Origin: Candidatus Micrarchaeota archaeon CG1_02_55_22
GTDB taxonomy: Archaea; Micrarchaeota; Micrarchaeia; Norongarragalinales; UBA97
NCBI GenBank assembly: GCA_001871595.1
Contig: MNVH01000071.1
Location: 14,935 to 50,161, forward strand
DNA length: 35,227 nucleotides
Reading direction: 5' to 3'
Both the position numbers and the translations under genes were made by a program. Positions 34,281 through 35,227 of this stretch are shown in pieces (within the stretch, counting starts at the first letter, position 1; every line of letters begins with the position of its first letter). The notes under the pieces are model-generated. The model was given only the letters and a program-made list of their open reading frames with translations. It was not told the DNA's origin and searched no databases.

Positions 34281-35227
34281 GTGACGGGAAAAAAACTCGC
34301 CGTAATCGCACTACTCGCCGTAATCACGTTCTCGGCCTTCCTCGCTTATCAACACTATTCTTCTCCCTCACAACAGGCTCCAACGCCAACGTGCCAAGAC
34401 TGCAACATCATCCTCTTCTCAATGGACACGCTGCGGGCAGACCACGTCGGCGCACTAGGCTACGCCCGCAATACCACGCCTCGCATGGATGAGCTTGCCC
34501 GTTCGGGTTTGTTGTTCCGCAACGCGTTCAGCACGAGCAGCTGGACCGTGCCGGCCCACACTAGCATGATGACTAGTCTTTACCCGTCCGAACACGGTTA
34601 CACCGTGCCGGCCTTGAACGAGCTCAGCCTCTACGGTAAAACCACGCTCGCCGAAGAGCTCTCACGCAACGGCTACGCAACCGCCGCAATAACCGGCGGC
34701 TATCCCGGCCCGTTTTTCGGCCCAACGCGGGGCTTTGACTACTACTACCGGGGCTCGGAAAACCGCTTGTCCGAGTACCGCTTCCGCGCCGAAGACTTCA
34801 TCAAACAAAATCGTGGCAAACCATTCTTCCTCTTCCTCCACGCCTTCGACGCTCACGTGCCTTACTCGCCCCCAGAATCACAACGCACGCTCTTCACAAA
34901 CGCGTTGGAAGAAGACTTCAACGGCTCCTACTGCAACAACGCCTACGGCTCGGCAATGGAGGTCTACCAATCATCCCCTAGCTATGCAATAACGCAGTAC
35001 GATGCTGAAATCCGCGCTGCCGACGAGCAGTTCGGCCGCGTCGTTGACACCGTGCGGGCGCTAGGCCTTGAGAACCGCACGCTCTACGTTTTTGTCTCCG
35101 ACCACGGTGAAGAATTCCTCGAGCACGGAATGTGCGGCCACTGGCAGCTCCACTCGGAAACAAACCGCGTGCCCCTCGTCGTAACGGGTCCGGGCATAAC
35201 GTCTGCAGTATTGAACGGCACGGCAAG
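34281..35227 (+). CDS. Sulfatase / alkaline-phosphatase superfamily hydrolase, N-terminally membrane-anchored, truncated by window end
   Basis: GTG start, open to window end. 'CNIILFSMDTLRADHVGALGYARNTTPRMDELARSGLLFRNAFSTSSWTVPAHTSMMTSLYPSEHG' and 'FVSDHGEEFLEHGMCGHW'. Missing from the ORF track because it runs off the edge. Confidence 0.92.
   Translation, partial: MTGKKLAVIALLAVITFSAFLAYQHYSSPSQQAPTPTCQDCNIILFSMDTLRADHVGALGYARNTTPRMDELARSGLLFRNAFSTSSWTVPAHTSMMTSLYPSEHGYTVPALNELSLYGKTTLAEELSRNGYATAAITGGYPGPFFGPTRGFDYYYRGSENRLSEYRFRAEDFIKQNRGKPFFLFLHAFDAHVPYSPPESQRTLFTNALEEDFNGSYCNNAYGSAMEVYQSSPSYAITQYDAEIRAADEQFGRVVDTVRALGLENRTLYVFVSDHGEEFLEHGMCGHWQLHSETNRVPLVVTGPGITSAVLNGTA

Noticed and set aside
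1-35227. CRISPR array, tRNA, rRNA, transposase or integrase
   Set aside because: No regularly spaced repeats, no tRNA-like arms and no mobile-element enzyme motifs noticed on reading. A tRNAscan/Infernal run would be needed to exclude divergent or intron-containing tRNAs.

Overview
This window looks archaeal, possibly a DPANN-type lineage (inferred from gene content only). Supporting genes are an archaeal-type ATP-dependent DNA ligase, an archaeal-type TyrRS, a class III signal-peptide pilin and TATA-like promoters. The left 14.5 kb is mostly a minus-strand, tightly packed cluster of six Asn/Ser/Thr-rich secreted or membrane-anchored proteins. It includes a 2272-aa multi-LamG giant and a tail-fibre-like coiled-coil protein. 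The cluster runs directly (TAAATG junction) into the DNA ligase gene. A GT-C-like membrane protein is divergent from it. The rest holds a SpoIIM-like protein, a GNAT, tyrS, a Na+/H+ antiporter, an HtpX-like protease, a 708-aa protein with two sigma-70-region-4-like helix-turn-helix segments, a lipoprotein, a candidate ADP-ribosyltransferase-like protein, a CxxC zinc-ribbon protein, a pilin, a methyltransferase, an ankyrin protein, a RelE-type toxin-antitoxin module, CorA, an HD-domain protein, thioredoxin reductase and a sulfatase running off the right edge. The most interesting items are: (i) an ORF-track-missed 39-aa micro-ORF that resembles the antitoxin C-terminus and lies 7 nt after the RelE-like toxin; (ii) the archaeal protein with tandem sigma-r4-like HTHs; (iii) the surface-protein locus, in which a ~200-aa C-terminal module is shared by two proteins; (iv) a possible structured small RNA beside the TA module.
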